From assembly GCA_015295885.1 (NCBI GenBank), contig DVEE01000305.1, forward strand, positions 1 to 26,347: a stretch of DNA of 26,347 nucleotides. Direction: 5' to 3'. Position numbers and translations under genes: made by a program. The notes beneath the pieces are model-generated. The model was not told the DNA's origin. It did not search any database and saw only the letters and a program-made list of their open reading frames with translations. Positions 7,227 through 15,161 of this stretch are shown in pieces; the first letter of the stretch is position 1, and each line of letters opens with the position of its first letter. The DNA is from Leptolyngbyaceae cyanobacterium M65_K2018_010 (lineage in GTDB: Bacteria > Cyanobacteriota > Cyanobacteriia > Phormidesmidales > Phormidesmidaceae).

Positions 7227-8406
7227 GCCGTCGCCAGGAGGAGAGGCCAATGCGCACCACTGCGGCTAGGTCCGCCAGGGGCGATAGCCAAAAGGCCCAA
7301 GCCCCTTCAGCCCTTCCTAGGTGGTAGGCGGGGGCCACGGCCGCTTGCATACCCAGACGAATCAGCAGCAGTAGGCCATTGACCCCTAGCCAGACCTGCA
7401 AGGGCCATGACCAGGGGACTACATGCCAACTCTTGAGCCCCAGCAGCAGGGGCGTCAAAAGCCAGGGTAGCCCCTGCACCAGGGCCAAAAATGCCCAGTC
7501 CCACCAGAGCTGGGAAGGCGAGGCAGCATCCTTCAAGTCCAGGGAACGCCCCCACTCTCGCCAGGTTTCCCCCACCCCCTCATACATACGGACGCTAATC
7601 AGATGGGTGCCATCCCAGAAGCCCACCTTAGCCCCCTGGGTGGCTGCATAGCGGGCCAGGGTGACATCGTCGCAAAAGGAAGCGCGCGCCGCCCAGTAGC
7701 CATCGAGTTGCTCAAGCAGCGATCGCCGTACCATTAAGCATTGACCATTGGCCATGACCCGTTGAGGAGCGGTGAACGGTGCCCCGGCTGGGCCAAAGCG
7801 ATAGACCAGGGTCATGAGCAGGGCCGGTTGCAGCCAGAATTCCCCAACCCCTTTGAGGATGAACCGAGGAGCCAGGGAAACCAGGTCATAGCCTTCCTGA
7901 TTTAGGGCCTGCGCTAGGGCGGCCACTAAGCCAGGTTGAGGCTGGGTGTCCGCATCAAGACCTAGGATCCAGGTACTAGCCGGAGAGCTCTGGCGAAAGC
8001 CATAGTCGAGAGCCCAGGGCCGCCCTACCCAACCCGCGGGCAAGGGGTCATCCGTTAAAAGGCGAATGCGGGGATCCTGCTGTTGATAGGTGGCCACTAA
8101 CGCTGGGGTGCCATCGGTGGAATGGCTATCCACCACCAGCACCTCTCTCAGCTCATAGCCTTGGCGGGTCAGCCCTGCCAAACAGGGCCCTAGCCGTTGC
8201 ACCTCATTCAGGGTGGGTACGACTACCGAAACTGAACCCAGCTGATCCAGGGTCGTTGCTTGAGCAGTCAGAGGCGGCTTACGGTAAGGGCCGACCATGA
8301 GCCTAGCCAGCAGTACCGCCACCATCGGCAACTGCAGGGTCAGCACAATCATCGCTAGGGCACTCAGCCAAGGAAAAGTCAACCAGGACGAAGCCAGCAA
8401 AATCAT
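7168..8406 (-). CDS. cruG: Family 2 glycosyltransferase, carotenoid 2'-O-glycosyltransferase CruG-like
   Basis: CruG attaches a sugar to hydroxylated gamma-carotene derivatives in the myxol-glycoside (myxoxanthophyll) pathway. The 412-residue protein has an N-terminal membrane segment (about 8-40), a GT-A fold with VSVVVPTLNE (59-68), VVDSHSTDGT (91-100) and the metal-binding LDAD (150-153), then the acceptor-side WREWGRSLDL motif, and C-terminal membrane segments from about 305 to 395. The assignment rests on the family plus its position: it starts 10 bp after cruF on the same strand, the known cyanobacterial arrangement. Its 3' end overlaps the CYTH gene. A hopanoid-type GT2 would be the alternative. 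Confidence 0.82.
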   Translation of the reverse strand: MILLASSWLTFPWLSALAMIVLTLQLPMVAVLLARLMVGPYRKPPLTAQATTLDQLGSVSVVVPTLNEVQRLGPCLAGLTRQGYELREVLVVDSHSTDGTPALVATYQQQDPRIRLLTDDPLPAGWVGRPWALDYGFRQSSPASTWILGLDADTQPQPGLVAALAQALNQEGYDLVSLAPRFILKGVGEFWLQPALLMTLVYRFGPAGAPFTAPQRVMANGQCLMVRRSLLEQLDGYWAARASFCDDVTLARYAATQGAKVGFWDGTHLISVRMYEGVGETWREWGRSLDLKDAASPSQLWWDWAFLALVQGLPWLLTPLLLGLKSWHVVPWSWPLQVWLGVNGLLLLIRLGMQAAVAPAYHLGRAEGAWAFWLSPLADLAAVVRIGLSSWRRPTQWRGRYYPPHQPQTSIE

Positions 8407-8416
8407 GTCCTGGACG

Positions 8417-9358
8417 CTACTTAACCATCACCTTGGCCGCCGTCACGGTTGCGGCCAGGGCCTGAGTGGTTCCGGTTGATGGCTGCGCCTGCCAAGACGA
8501 GTCTTGTTGGATTGCGAATCGCCAACACAGGATGGCCGGTATCATACCTGTCACCATCCCCATGACAATGGGCAGGTAGAAACCCGCGGCCAAGCTCATC
8601 ACCGTAGCAAAGGTAAAGTTGGCCAAATAAACCACTAGGGGTACCGTCACCGACAGACGAGCCGGTAGCTGTACCCCCACCCCCCGCCACAGGCTTAAAC
8701 CTACTGCCATGAAGACGATGCCGGTGCCCAGCCAGCCAGCAAAGTTTTGATAGGGCATGCCAAAGAAAGCCCCCGGTTGATGCCAGTACCAAAAGGGTAA
8801 GGCGGTTTGACTCATGGCTGGATCGAGGACAAAATCCCATGAGGTCAGTAAAACTGAGCCCAACACCACCGCCCCCAAAGGGCGCAGCCCACGATGACCC
8901 TGGGCCGCACCGGTTGACCCGAGAGCACCGAGGCCACTACGGGCCAGTAAAAAGGCGGACAATCCCAGATAAAACCAGGACAGTGGAATCGTGAAAGGCA
9001 CCAAACCAGCGATTTTGTACCCCAGCCCGTTCAGGTAGCTGTAATGGCCAAAGGGAAATCCCGTGCTGGTGCCCAGCAATTCACTGGATAGGGAAATGCC
9101 AATCGCCGCGATCGCAAAGGTGACAACCGCCTTCAGTCCTAGGGTGCGATAGCCGTAGAGCGCCACCGCCAATGCCCCTAACAGGATGTAACCCACTCCA
9201 CCACCGGCCATACTCCATTGGAAAAGAGTAGACCCCGCAGGCAAGTAGGCCAGTACCTCAGGATGAGGAACCACCCAGAGTAACCCTGCTAATCCAAAGG
9301 CCATGGCAATCAAATGGCCGTAAAGACAGAACCGCTCAAGAGTGACTAGGTATCTCAT
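8417..9358 (-). CDS. cruF: Gamma-carotene 1',2'-hydratase CruF
   Basis: CruF adds water across the 1',2' double bond of gamma-carotene, an early step towards myxol glycosides, which sit in cyanobacterial membranes. The 313-residue protein is a polytopic membrane protein with about seven hydrophobic segments and shows family features: SSELLGTSTGFPFGHYSY, PFTIPLSWFYLGL, LTSWDFVLDPAMSQ and NFAGWLGTG. The conserved acidic and histidine residues in SSELLGTSTG and WDFVLDPAM are the likely catalytic elements (known for the family only in part). The start is ATG at 9358 with GAGG about 8 nt upstream. It forms an operon with cruG. Confidence 0.9.
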   Translation of the reverse strand: MRYLVTLERFCLYGHLIAMAFGLAGLLWVVPHPEVLAYLPAGSTLFQWSMAGGGVGYILLGALAVALYGYRTLGLKAVVTFAIAAIGISLSSELLGTSTGFPFGHYSYLNGLGYKIAGLVPFTIPLSWFYLGLSAFLLARSGLGALGSTGAAQGHRGLRPLGAVVLGSVLLTSWDFVLDPAMSQTALPFWYWHQPGAFFGMPYQNFAGWLGTGIVFMAVGLSLWRGVGVQLPARLSVTVPLVVYLANFTFATVMSLAAGFYLPIVMGMVTGMIPAILCWRFAIQQDSSWQAQPSTGTTQALAATVTAAKVMVK

Positions 9359-9667
9359 GGTGAATCCTCGGTACCGCTTGCCAAAACACTAGGCCAATCG
9401 CCAATCAGACTGATATAGTTCATCTGGGCGACTGAAATCAAAAAAATAAGTTAAGCCGATGTTGCAATCCTGCCTCAGATTATAAGTTTTGTAAACGTTT
9501 AGGACCTAGAAATCTTGGGATAGCTCCCCCGGGGTTTCCCCAGGTCGCTATCGTGGATTTCGCCAGTGACCTCCCCGCCTGGGCCCTGGCCGTCCCCATC
9601 CGGATCGGGATGTGGAATTTGAGAAAACCGGCTAAGATGGCGGCAGGACTATTTAAGTTTTTAGCCT
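9359..9667. other. Divergent intergenic region between cruF and the GNAT gene
   Basis: These 309 bases hold no gene that I can support. On the - strand, TTTGAT and TATATC with a 19-bp gap lie upstream of cruF as a weak promoter candidate. GC-rich inverted segments (CCCCCGGGG near 9526 and CATCCGGATCGGGATG near 9598) may be folding elements. Both flanking transcription units must start from this region. Confidence 0.6.
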
Positions 9668-10888
9668 ATGGCGCGCGTCACCTCTAATAGCCCGCTGCTG
9701 GTAGTGCGCCCCCTGCAGTATCGCGATCTGGACGATTTAAAGCAGTGGCAACCCGAGGACTTAGAATCCGGCGATGACAGTCTTTCGTCGGCTCAGGTTG
9801 TATCCTGGCTAGCATTTCAACGGCGATGGTACGCTCCGCTAAAACTCTTGAACTGGTTGCCTCGTCCCGGCGCCCCTGGCCCACTTATCTTTGTGGCCGA
9901 GCGAGAAGGCTGTCTGGTGGGGTTGATTCAGGTCGCTCCCTTTAACCGCACCCGCACTACCTGGCAAGTCGAACAGGTCGTGGTGAACCGGGCCCTAGCC
10001 GCCAAGCTGATGATCACCGGCTATATGGATATTGGTTCCCGATTGCTGCGCCATTGTTTTGAAGCCGTGTGGGAAGCCCGCACCTGGATGTTAGAGGTGG
10101 ATATTGAGCACAAAACCGCTCTCGCCCTCTACCGGTTCAACGGCTTTCAGCCCCTGGCCCAAATGACCTATTGGTCTCTACTACCGGCACAAATTGCTAC
10201 TCTGGCCCAGCGGGAGCCCGATCTGCCCAATCTCTTGCCGGTTAGCAACGCCGATGCCCAGCTCCTGTATCAACTGAGTACGGCTTCCATGCCGCCCTTA
10301 GTGCGTCAGGTCTTTGATCACCAGATACAGGACTTTAGGGTCAGTCTGATCAATACGGCTAGCGCTACTGTGGATCGCCTAGTTAACCAAGTGGAAACCG
10401 TGAGTGCCTACGTGTTTGAACAGCAGCGTAAGGCTGCGATCGGTCACTTTGAACTGACCATTTCCAGGGATGGCCGACAACCCCACAAAGCTGACTTGAC
10501 CGTGCATCCAGCCTATACCTGGCTCTACCCTGAGTTGATTATTCAGATGGCCAAAATTCTACAGCCGTTCCCAGCCCAACCCCTGCAACTGACCTCCCTA
10601 GATTATCAACCGGAACGGGAAGAATGCCTGACCCAAATGCAGGCGGTGCCTGAATCCCACACCCTGCTCATGTCTCGCTCGGTCTGGCATAAGGTGCGCG
10701 AAGCTAAACCCCTTTCCCTGGAAGGGCTGCAACTTTCCGATGTGCTCACGGGCTTACAACCCGCGAGCAAACCCCTGCCGGGCCGGATGACTTGGTCCTC
10801 AGAGTCGGGGCCAGCATCGCCATCGCGCCCTCTGAAAGGCCTCAGGACTTCGGCCTTGAAGTCCGCTCATGGCCAGGACAAGCCCTAG
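9668..10888 (+). CDS. GNAT family N-acetyltransferase, cyanobacterial type
   Basis: The N-terminal 175 residues look like a GNAT fold: RPLQYRDLDDLKQW at the start, the acetyl-CoA strand region VEQVVVNRALAAKLMITGY, then RLLRHCFEAVWEARTWMLEV and ALALYRFNGFQPLAQMTYW at the end, the classical last GNAT strand-helix. The remaining 230 residues form a second, less clear region with a YVFEQQRKAAIGHFELTI strand pattern that could be a second, degenerate GNAT-like domain. The substrate is unknown. It is the first gene of the run that continues with ruvX; its stop lies 36 bp before the ruvX start I chose. Confidence 0.75.
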   Translation: MARVTSNSPLLVVRPLQYRDLDDLKQWQPEDLESGDDSLSSAQVVSWLAFQRRWYAPLKLLNWLPRPGAPGPLIFVAEREGCLVGLIQVAPFNRTRTTWQVEQVVVNRALAAKLMITGYMDIGSRLLRHCFEAVWEARTWMLEVDIEHKTALALYRFNGFQPLAQMTYWSLLPAQIATLAQREPDLPNLLPVSNADAQLLYQLSTASMPPLVRQVFDHQIQDFRVSLINTASATVDRLVNQVETVSAYVFEQQRKAAIGHFELTISRDGRQPHKADLTVHPAYTWLYPELIIQMAKILQPFPAQPLQLTSLDYQPEREECLTQMQAVPESHTLLMSRSVWHKVREAKPLSLEGLQLSDVLTGLQPASKPLPGRMTWSSESGPASPSRPLKGLRTSALKSAHGQDKP

Positions 10889-10909
10889 GGTTGTTCTTAC
10901 CATTCAACC

Positions 10910-10914
10910 AGGAG
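10910..10914 (+). promoter_or_regulatory. Ribosome binding site of ruvX
   Basis: AGGAG at 10910-10914 lies 9 nt before the TTG at 10924 and decides that start over an upstream TTG at 10792, which would overlap the GNAT gene by 97 bp. Confidence 0.7.
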
Positions 10915-10923
10915 CGTGGTTCC

Positions 10924-11370
10924 TTGGCTGCTGAAGTTTCTGCCCTGGGCCTGGATATTGGTCGCAAACGCATTGGCATAGCCGGCTGCGATCGCACAGG
11001 GCTCGTGGCAGCCGGGCTGATGACCCTAGAACGCCAGTCCTTTACCCAGGTCGTTGAGGTCTTGGCTCAGCTCATTGAAGAACGCCGGGTTGAGGTGCTA
11101 GTGGTCGGTTTGCCCCTCACCATGGCTGGGGAAGAAGGCTTTCAGGCCAAGCAGGTGAGGCGGTTGGCCCATCGTTTAGCCCAGGCTCTGCAGCGACCAG
11201 TGATCTACGTGGACGAGCGCCTGACTTCCCTAGAAGCAGAAGCCCTGATTCGAGACCAGGGTGGTTCCCTGCGGCAGGACAAAGGCTTGGTGGATCGCAA
11301 GGCGGCGGCAATTATCTTACAACGCTGGCTAGATGAACGGCGAAGGACGGAGCAGGATGGGATATTCTGA
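10924..11370 (+). CDS. ruvX: Putative pre-16S rRNA nuclease / Holliday junction resolvase RuvX (YqgF family)
   Basis: RuvX/YqgF has an RNase H-like fold and acts in 16S rRNA 5' processing; a role in Holliday junction resolution has also been proposed. From the TTG at 10924 the product has 148 residues, the usual family size. Motifs: LGLDIGRKRIG near the start with catalytic Asp11, VEVLVVGLP in the middle, VIYVDERLTSLEAE, and GLVDRKAAAIILQRWLDE near the end with the last catalytic Asp. The frame stays open upstream to 10792, but those residues have no family match and would overlap the GNAT gene. It is followed by DUF3727 and mltG. Confidence 0.92.
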   Translation: MAAEVSALGLDIGRKRIGIAGCDRTGLVAAGLMTLERQSFTQVVEVLAQLIEERRVEVLVVGLPLTMAGEEGFQAKQVRRLAHRLAQALQRPVIYVDERLTSLEAEALIRDQGGSLRQDKGLVDRKAAAIILQRWLDERRRTEQDGIF

Positions 11371-11427
11371 TAAAACGGATACCGGAATACCCCCTCAGCA
11401 GCGAAAAGCGAAAGAAGAGTAGCCTCC

Positions 11428-11991
11428 ATGGCGGACGCATCCCAATCCTTTGAAGAATCAGCAGTAGTCCTCAGCGATGAAGCCGGTCGGTTCTTACCCT
11501 GCCAAGTAGAACAGCGATTCGAACTCAACAATGAAGAATATTTTTTGCTGCTGCCGATTGATTCTCCCATTGAAATTTTTGTCTGGCAGCAGGATGACTC
11601 CGACGAGGAAGTGTTGATGGACATTGAGGAGGAGGAGATCGACCAGATTTTTCTCACCGCTAAGGCGGTTCTGGCTGAGCAGAATTTGATCCTGCAACGG
11701 TCCGCCATTACCCTGACAGCGGCAGGAGAATTACCGGAGGTTGAAGAAGACAACTGTCTTACCCTCGAACTCGACGAAGTGGATGAGACCGGTGCCCCAA
11801 TGACCGAGGAATTTCAGATCTTGGCCACCTGCTTCTACGATGACGAAGAATATACCCTCTGCACCCCCCTAGAGCCCCTTTTGATTTTTGCCCATCGGGG
11901 TCCTCAGGGAACCCTGGAGGTGGTAACCCCCGAGGAATTTCAGGCGATTCGCGGGGGGCTCGAGGAAAAGCTCTTTGATTTGCTGGAATAG
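11428..11991 (+). CDS. DUF3727 domain-containing protein (DUF1292-like)
   Basis: The 187-residue, very acidic protein contains two related halves. The first (about 14-65: VVLSDEAGRFLPCQVEQ, NNEEYFLLLPIDSPIEI) and the second (about 108-180: NCLTLELDEVDETG, ILATCFYDDEEYTLCTPLEP, VTPEEFQAI) each resemble the Firmicutes YrzB/DUF1292 small protein (beta-rich, with a YxLLxP pattern). The function is unknown. In Bacillus the DUF1292 gene yrzB also lies between ruvX (yrrK) and mltG (yrrL), as here, which supports the relationship. It starts 57 bp after ruvX. Confidence 0.85.
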   Translation: MADASQSFEESAVVLSDEAGRFLPCQVEQRFELNNEEYFLLLPIDSPIEIFVWQQDDSDEEVLMDIEEEEIDQIFLTAKAVLAEQNLILQRSAITLTAAGELPEVEEDNCLTLELDEVDETGAPMTEEFQILATCFYDDEEYTLCTPLEPLLIFAHRGPQGTLEVVTPEEFQAIRGGLEEKLFDLLE

Positions 11992-12090
11992 CACCGTTGC
12001 AGTCTGAATCAATTCTCACCGTGCCGTCAGACCTAGATGCAAAAACTGCTTCTACAATAGGCACGGAGAAATTACCTATCAATCTGGGTT

Positions 12091-13149
12091 ATGGCTAAAG
12101 GTTCACAATGGGTTCGCTGGGGGTTCTTAGGAGTGGTAGTGCCCCTGGCTACTGGTCTAGCGGCGTGGCAGGGTTGGGCCTGGTGGAGTTGGGCCACGGG
12201 CCCCGTGGCCCAGGGCGAACCAACCACCGACCAGACCGTGCAGATTCAAATTCCCCCTGGTACCTCCGGCCAGGAGATCGGCCAAGATTTGGAAGCCGCA
12301 GGTCTGATTCGCTCCGCTTTGGCCTGGAAACTGTGGTCTCGCTGGCAGGCCCGACAGGCCCCTGGGCAGGGGTTTCAAGCGGGCACCTATGCCCTGTCGC
12401 CGACCAGTTCCATGGCGGACATCGCTGAGAAGATTTGGACCGGTCAGGTAATCCAGACCTCCTTTACGATTCCCGAGGGCTGGAACCGCCGGCAAATGGC
12501 GACCTACTTTGAGCAGCAGGGGTTTTTCCCGGCCTCGGAATTTCTAGCCGTTACGGAGCAAATTCCCCGCCAGCGCTATCCTTGGTTGCCCGAGGGGATT
12601 CCCCATTTAGAAGGGTTTTTATTTCCCGATACCTACCAGATTCCGGCGGACGGACTCACCGCCACCGCAGTACGGGATGCCATGCTCAAGCAGTTTGAGG
12701 CGATTGCGCTGCCCCTTTACCAACCCAACGCCACCGAGCTGTCCCTATTAGACTGGGTCACCCTCAGCAGCATTGTGGAAAAGGAAGCGGTGATTCCCGA
12801 TGAACGAGGGGTGATTGCCGGGGTGTTTACTAATCGTCTGCGACAAAATATTCCCCTGGGGGCCGATCCCACCGTGGAGTATGGCCTGGGTATTACTCAA
12901 ACCCCAGAGCAACCGCTCACCTGGGCCCAGGTGGGTACCCCTTCCCCCTACAATACCTATATCAACCCCGGGTTGCCGCCGACGCCCATTGCCAGCCCCG
13001 GCCGAGCCAGTCTGGTGGCTACCCTGACCCCTGAGGCCACGGACTACCTCTTTTTTGTGGCTCGTTATGATGGTACCCACGTGTTTAGCCGCACCCTAGA
13101 CGAGCACGAAGCAGCCAAAAATGCCATTCGAGAGACCTTTAACAATTAA
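12091..13149 (+). CDS. mltG: Endolytic murein transglycosylase MltG (YceG family)
   Basis: MltG is an inner-membrane lytic transglycosylase that cleaves nascent peptidoglycan strands and so limits glycan length. The 352-residue protein has a membrane anchor at about residues 10-35, a LysM-like segment (VQIQIPPGTSGQEIGQDLE, 50-68), then the YceG core with the catalytic Glu in LSSIVEKEAV (Glu230) and downstream motifs GVFTNRLRQ, PLGADPTVEYGLG, SPYNTY and LPPTPIASPG. It ends 4 bp before the next gene, implying translational linkage. The start is the ATG at 12091; no strong ribosome binding site is visible. TACAAT at 12053-12058 could be a -10 element. Confidence 0.95.
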   Translation: MAKGSQWVRWGFLGVVVPLATGLAAWQGWAWWSWATGPVAQGEPTTDQTVQIQIPPGTSGQEIGQDLEAAGLIRSALAWKLWSRWQARQAPGQGFQAGTYALSPTSSMADIAEKIWTGQVIQTSFTIPEGWNRRQMATYFEQQGFFPASEFLAVTEQIPRQRYPWLPEGIPHLEGFLFPDTYQIPADGLTATAVRDAMLKQFEAIALPLYQPNATELSLLDWVTLSSIVEKEAVIPDERGVIAGVFTNRLRQNIPLGADPTVEYGLGITQTPEQPLTWAQVGTPSPYNTYINPGLPPTPIASPGRASLVATLTPEATDYLFFVARYDGTHVFSRTLDEHEAAKNAIRETFNN

Positions 13150-13153
13150 TTCG

Positions 13154-13699
13154 ATGGTGTTAGCCCGCCTGTTACAGCCCGATCTTGTCCTTGGGGGCAG
13201 CGTCCTAGACCTTACCCCCGAACTGTTGAGACGCTATCACCTCCGGGGGCTAATCTTAGACGTGGATGATACCCTGGTGCCCTTTAGCCAGGCGGAGAGC
13301 GACCCGGATTTGGCCGACTGGATGGTCGCCATGAAGGCCGTGGGGCAAGTCTGGCTGGTGAGTAATAACGTCAACGTCCCTCGCATTCGCCGCATTGCCG
13401 ATGAATTCAAGGTGCCCTACCTGACCAGTGCCGGTAAACCTTCTCGCCGTAAACTTAAGCAGGCTCTGCAAGCCATGGCTCTGCCAGCGGCCCAGGTGGC
13501 CATGGTGGGAGATCGCCTATTTACTGATATTCTCGCGGGCAACCGTCTGGGCCTCTTTACCATTCTGGTTGAGCCGATGCCTAGGCTGACGGCCTCGGCC
13601 GGGGCTCAATCGCCCCTGCGTTTGCTCGAGGTATCACTCTCCCAGTCCTTGGGAGTAACCTTGACCTGCTCGCTGCGTGATTCCTCGTCCAATCATTAG
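13154..13699 (+). CDS. YqeG family HAD IIIA-type phosphatase
   Basis: HAD phosphatases use an aspartate nucleophile. The protein (181 residues from this start) has LDVDDTLVPF, with nucleophile Asp36 and acid/base Asp38, then WLVSNN (motif II Ser), SAGKPSRRKL (motif III Lys) and VGDRLFTDILAGNRLG (motif IV). These match the YqeG family; the Bacillus member is a ribosome-assembly-linked protein and plant members are phosphatidylglycerophosphate phosphatases, so a role in phosphatidylglycerol synthesis is plausible. I chose the ATG at 13154, 4 bp after the mltG stop; an upstream ATG at 13121 overlaps mltG and adds no family sequence. Confidence 0.9.
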   Translation: MVLARLLQPDLVLGGSVLDLTPELLRRYHLRGLILDVDDTLVPFSQAESDPDLADWMVAMKAVGQVWLVSNNVNVPRIRRIADEFKVPYLTSAGKPSRRKLKQALQAMALPAAQVAMVGDRLFTDILAGNRLGLFTILVEPMPRLTASAGAQSPLRLLEVSLSQSLGVTLTCSLRDSSSNH

Positions 13700-13879
13700 T
13701 TCGGGCCATCCCACCAGAGCCCGCCACCGTTACCCCGCTACCGCTGATCCAGAAAACAATGCAATTTGTAACGAACTATGACTAAGCGTTACGGAGCCAG
13801 GATTAACTTCACCTTGAGAAACATAAAGAAAAAATTATAGTTTGACCGCTACCTGCCCAACCTCTGGATAATTGAGAAA

Positions 13880-13970
13880 GATAAATAAAGGTCACGCTCA
13901 ATAAAGACCTTTCCGTTTAATAAGTCTCATTGGGGTGCTAGTTGCGGTGCAACTGGCACCTAATTATTTT
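13880..13970 (+). ncRNA. Candidate small RNA upstream of proB
   Basis: A promoter-like pair just upstream, a stem AAAGGTC/GACCTTT at 13887-13893 and 13906-13912, and a terminator hairpin at 13934-13960 followed by TAATTATTTT would define an RNA of about 85-90 nt. I do not recognise a known family. The alternative is that it is only the operon 3' UTR. Confidence 0.25.
13934..13970 (+). terminator. Rho-independent terminator upstream of proB
   Basis: GGTGCTAGTTGC (13934-13945) pairs with GCAACTGGCACC (13949-13960) over 12 bp with one G-U pair and a 3-nt loop, followed by TAATTATTTT. It ends transcription from the mltG side, or an RNA starting in this gap. Confidence 0.8.
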
Positions 13971-14002
13971 AAATTGACCTAGGACAGCAATGGGGTAACC
14001 CG

Positions 14003-15124
14003 GTGAGTTCGGCCCGCACCCTGGTGATTAAAATTGGAACCTCCAGTTTGGCTGGCCCGGGACTTGGGCAGTTTTCCCTGTCTACGGTAGCCAACCTGGT
14101 GGAGACCCTCTGCACCCTGCGCAGCCAGGGGCATCAGGTGGTTTTAGTTTCCTCTGGGGCCGTGGGGATTGGGTGCCGTCGTCTGCGCCTGGGTGAGCGC
14201 CCTAAAACCCTAGCGATGAAGCAGGCGGTGGCGGCGGTAGGCCAGGGACGGCTGATGCGCATTTACGACGATTTGTTTTCGGCCTTGAACCAGCCCATTG
14301 CCCAGGTGTTACTCACCCGCAGTGATTTAGCCCAGCGATCGCGCTACGTCAACAGCTACCGCACCTTTCGCCAACTGCTCAAACTGGGGGTCATTCCCAT
14401 CGTCAATGAAAATGACACCGTGGCCGTAGAAGAACTCAAGTTTGGCGATAATGATACCCTCTCGGCCCTGGTGGCCAGCCTGATTGGGGCCGACTGGTTG
14501 TTTTTGCTCACCGATGTGGATCGGCTCTATTCCGCCGACCCTCGCCATAACCCCAATGCCGAGCCCATTCATTTCATTGATAATCCGGAAACCCTGAGGA
14601 CCCTAAAAGCCGTGGCGGGAGGGCAGGGGTCAGCCTGGGGCACGGGAGGGATGCTGACTAAGCTGGAAGCGGCCCAAATTGCCGCGGCAGCGGGGGTGCG
14701 CACGGTCATTACCGAGGGTCGTCAACCGGGCAATATTCTCAAGGTGCTCCAGGGTGAGGCCGTGGGTACCCAGTTTGCCCCGCTGCCTAAGCCCAGCCGG
14801 GGTCGCAAACGCTGGATTGCCTCTAGCCTGCCTCCGGTGGGGCGGCTGTACCTGGATGAGGGAGCCGCCCAGGCGATTTTGAGGGGGGGCAAGTCGCTTT
14901 TGGCGGCTGGCATCACAGAGATTAAGGGCCAATTTCAACCCCAGGAGGCGGTACAACTCTGCACCCGGGAAGGTCAGGAGATTGCCCGGGGCATCGTCAA
15001 CTACAGCGACCAGGATCTGAAGCGTATTTTGGGACGGCGGTCGGAGGAAATTCCCAGCATTTTAGGGTACGTAGGCGCCGATACGGTGGTTCACCGAGAT
15101 AACCTGGTCATCGTGGCTCCCTAA
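14003..15124 (+). CDS. proB: Glutamate 5-kinase (ProB)
   Basis: ProB phosphorylates glutamate with ATP in the first step of proline synthesis. The 373-residue protein has an amino-acid kinase domain (about 5-255) with VIKIGTSSLAG at the start, VVLVSSGAVGIG, VPIVNENDTVAVEELKFGDND-type active-site residues near 135-150, and GTGGMLTKLEAAQIA near 215. A PUA domain follows (about 275-365). Length and two-domain layout match bacterial ProB. The start is GTG at 14003; an ATG 12 bp upstream is in frame but runs straight into a stop. It probably has its own transcript after the terminator. The end is 37 bp before the next gene. Confidence 0.96.
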   Translation: MSSARTLVIKIGTSSLAGPGLGQFSLSTVANLVETLCTLRSQGHQVVLVSSGAVGIGCRRLRLGERPKTLAMKQAVAAVGQGRLMRIYDDLFSALNQPIAQVLLTRSDLAQRSRYVNSYRTFRQLLKLGVIPIVNENDTVAVEELKFGDNDTLSALVASLIGADWLFLLTDVDRLYSADPRHNPNAEPIHFIDNPETLRTLKAVAGGQGSAWGTGGMLTKLEAAQIAAAAGVRTVITEGRQPGNILKVLQGEAVGTQFAPLPKPSRGRKRWIASSLPPVGRLYLDEGAAQAILRGGKSLLAAGITEIKGQFQPQEAVQLCTREGQEIARGIVNYSDQDLKRILGRRSEEIPSILGYVGADTVVHRDNLVIVAP

Positions 15125-15161
15125 TCGTGGCAGGATAGGGACACCTTCCCTGTGCAACCCT

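Larger units (their letters stand above)
13700..14002. other. Intergenic region between the YqeG gene and proB
   Basis: These 303 bases contain no protein gene. They include a weak promoter candidate (TTGACC 13842-13847, GATAAT 13867-13872, 19-bp gap), a 7-bp hairpin AAAGGTC/GACCTTT (13887-13912), a strong terminator at 13934-13970, and AT-rich sequence upstream. This could be a small RNA gene of about 90 nt, or only the 3' end of the mltG operon transcript. Confidence 0.6.

Noticed and set aside
13121..13153. Upstream ATG for the YqeG gene
   Set aside because: It overlaps the mltG coding sequence and the extra residues match no family; the ATG at 13154 fits better.
13700..14002. tRNA, riboswitch or known cyanobacterial small RNA in the gap
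   Set aside because: No TPsiC-like box, no known aptamer core and no recognised family motif; only a generic promoter-stem-terminator pattern is left.
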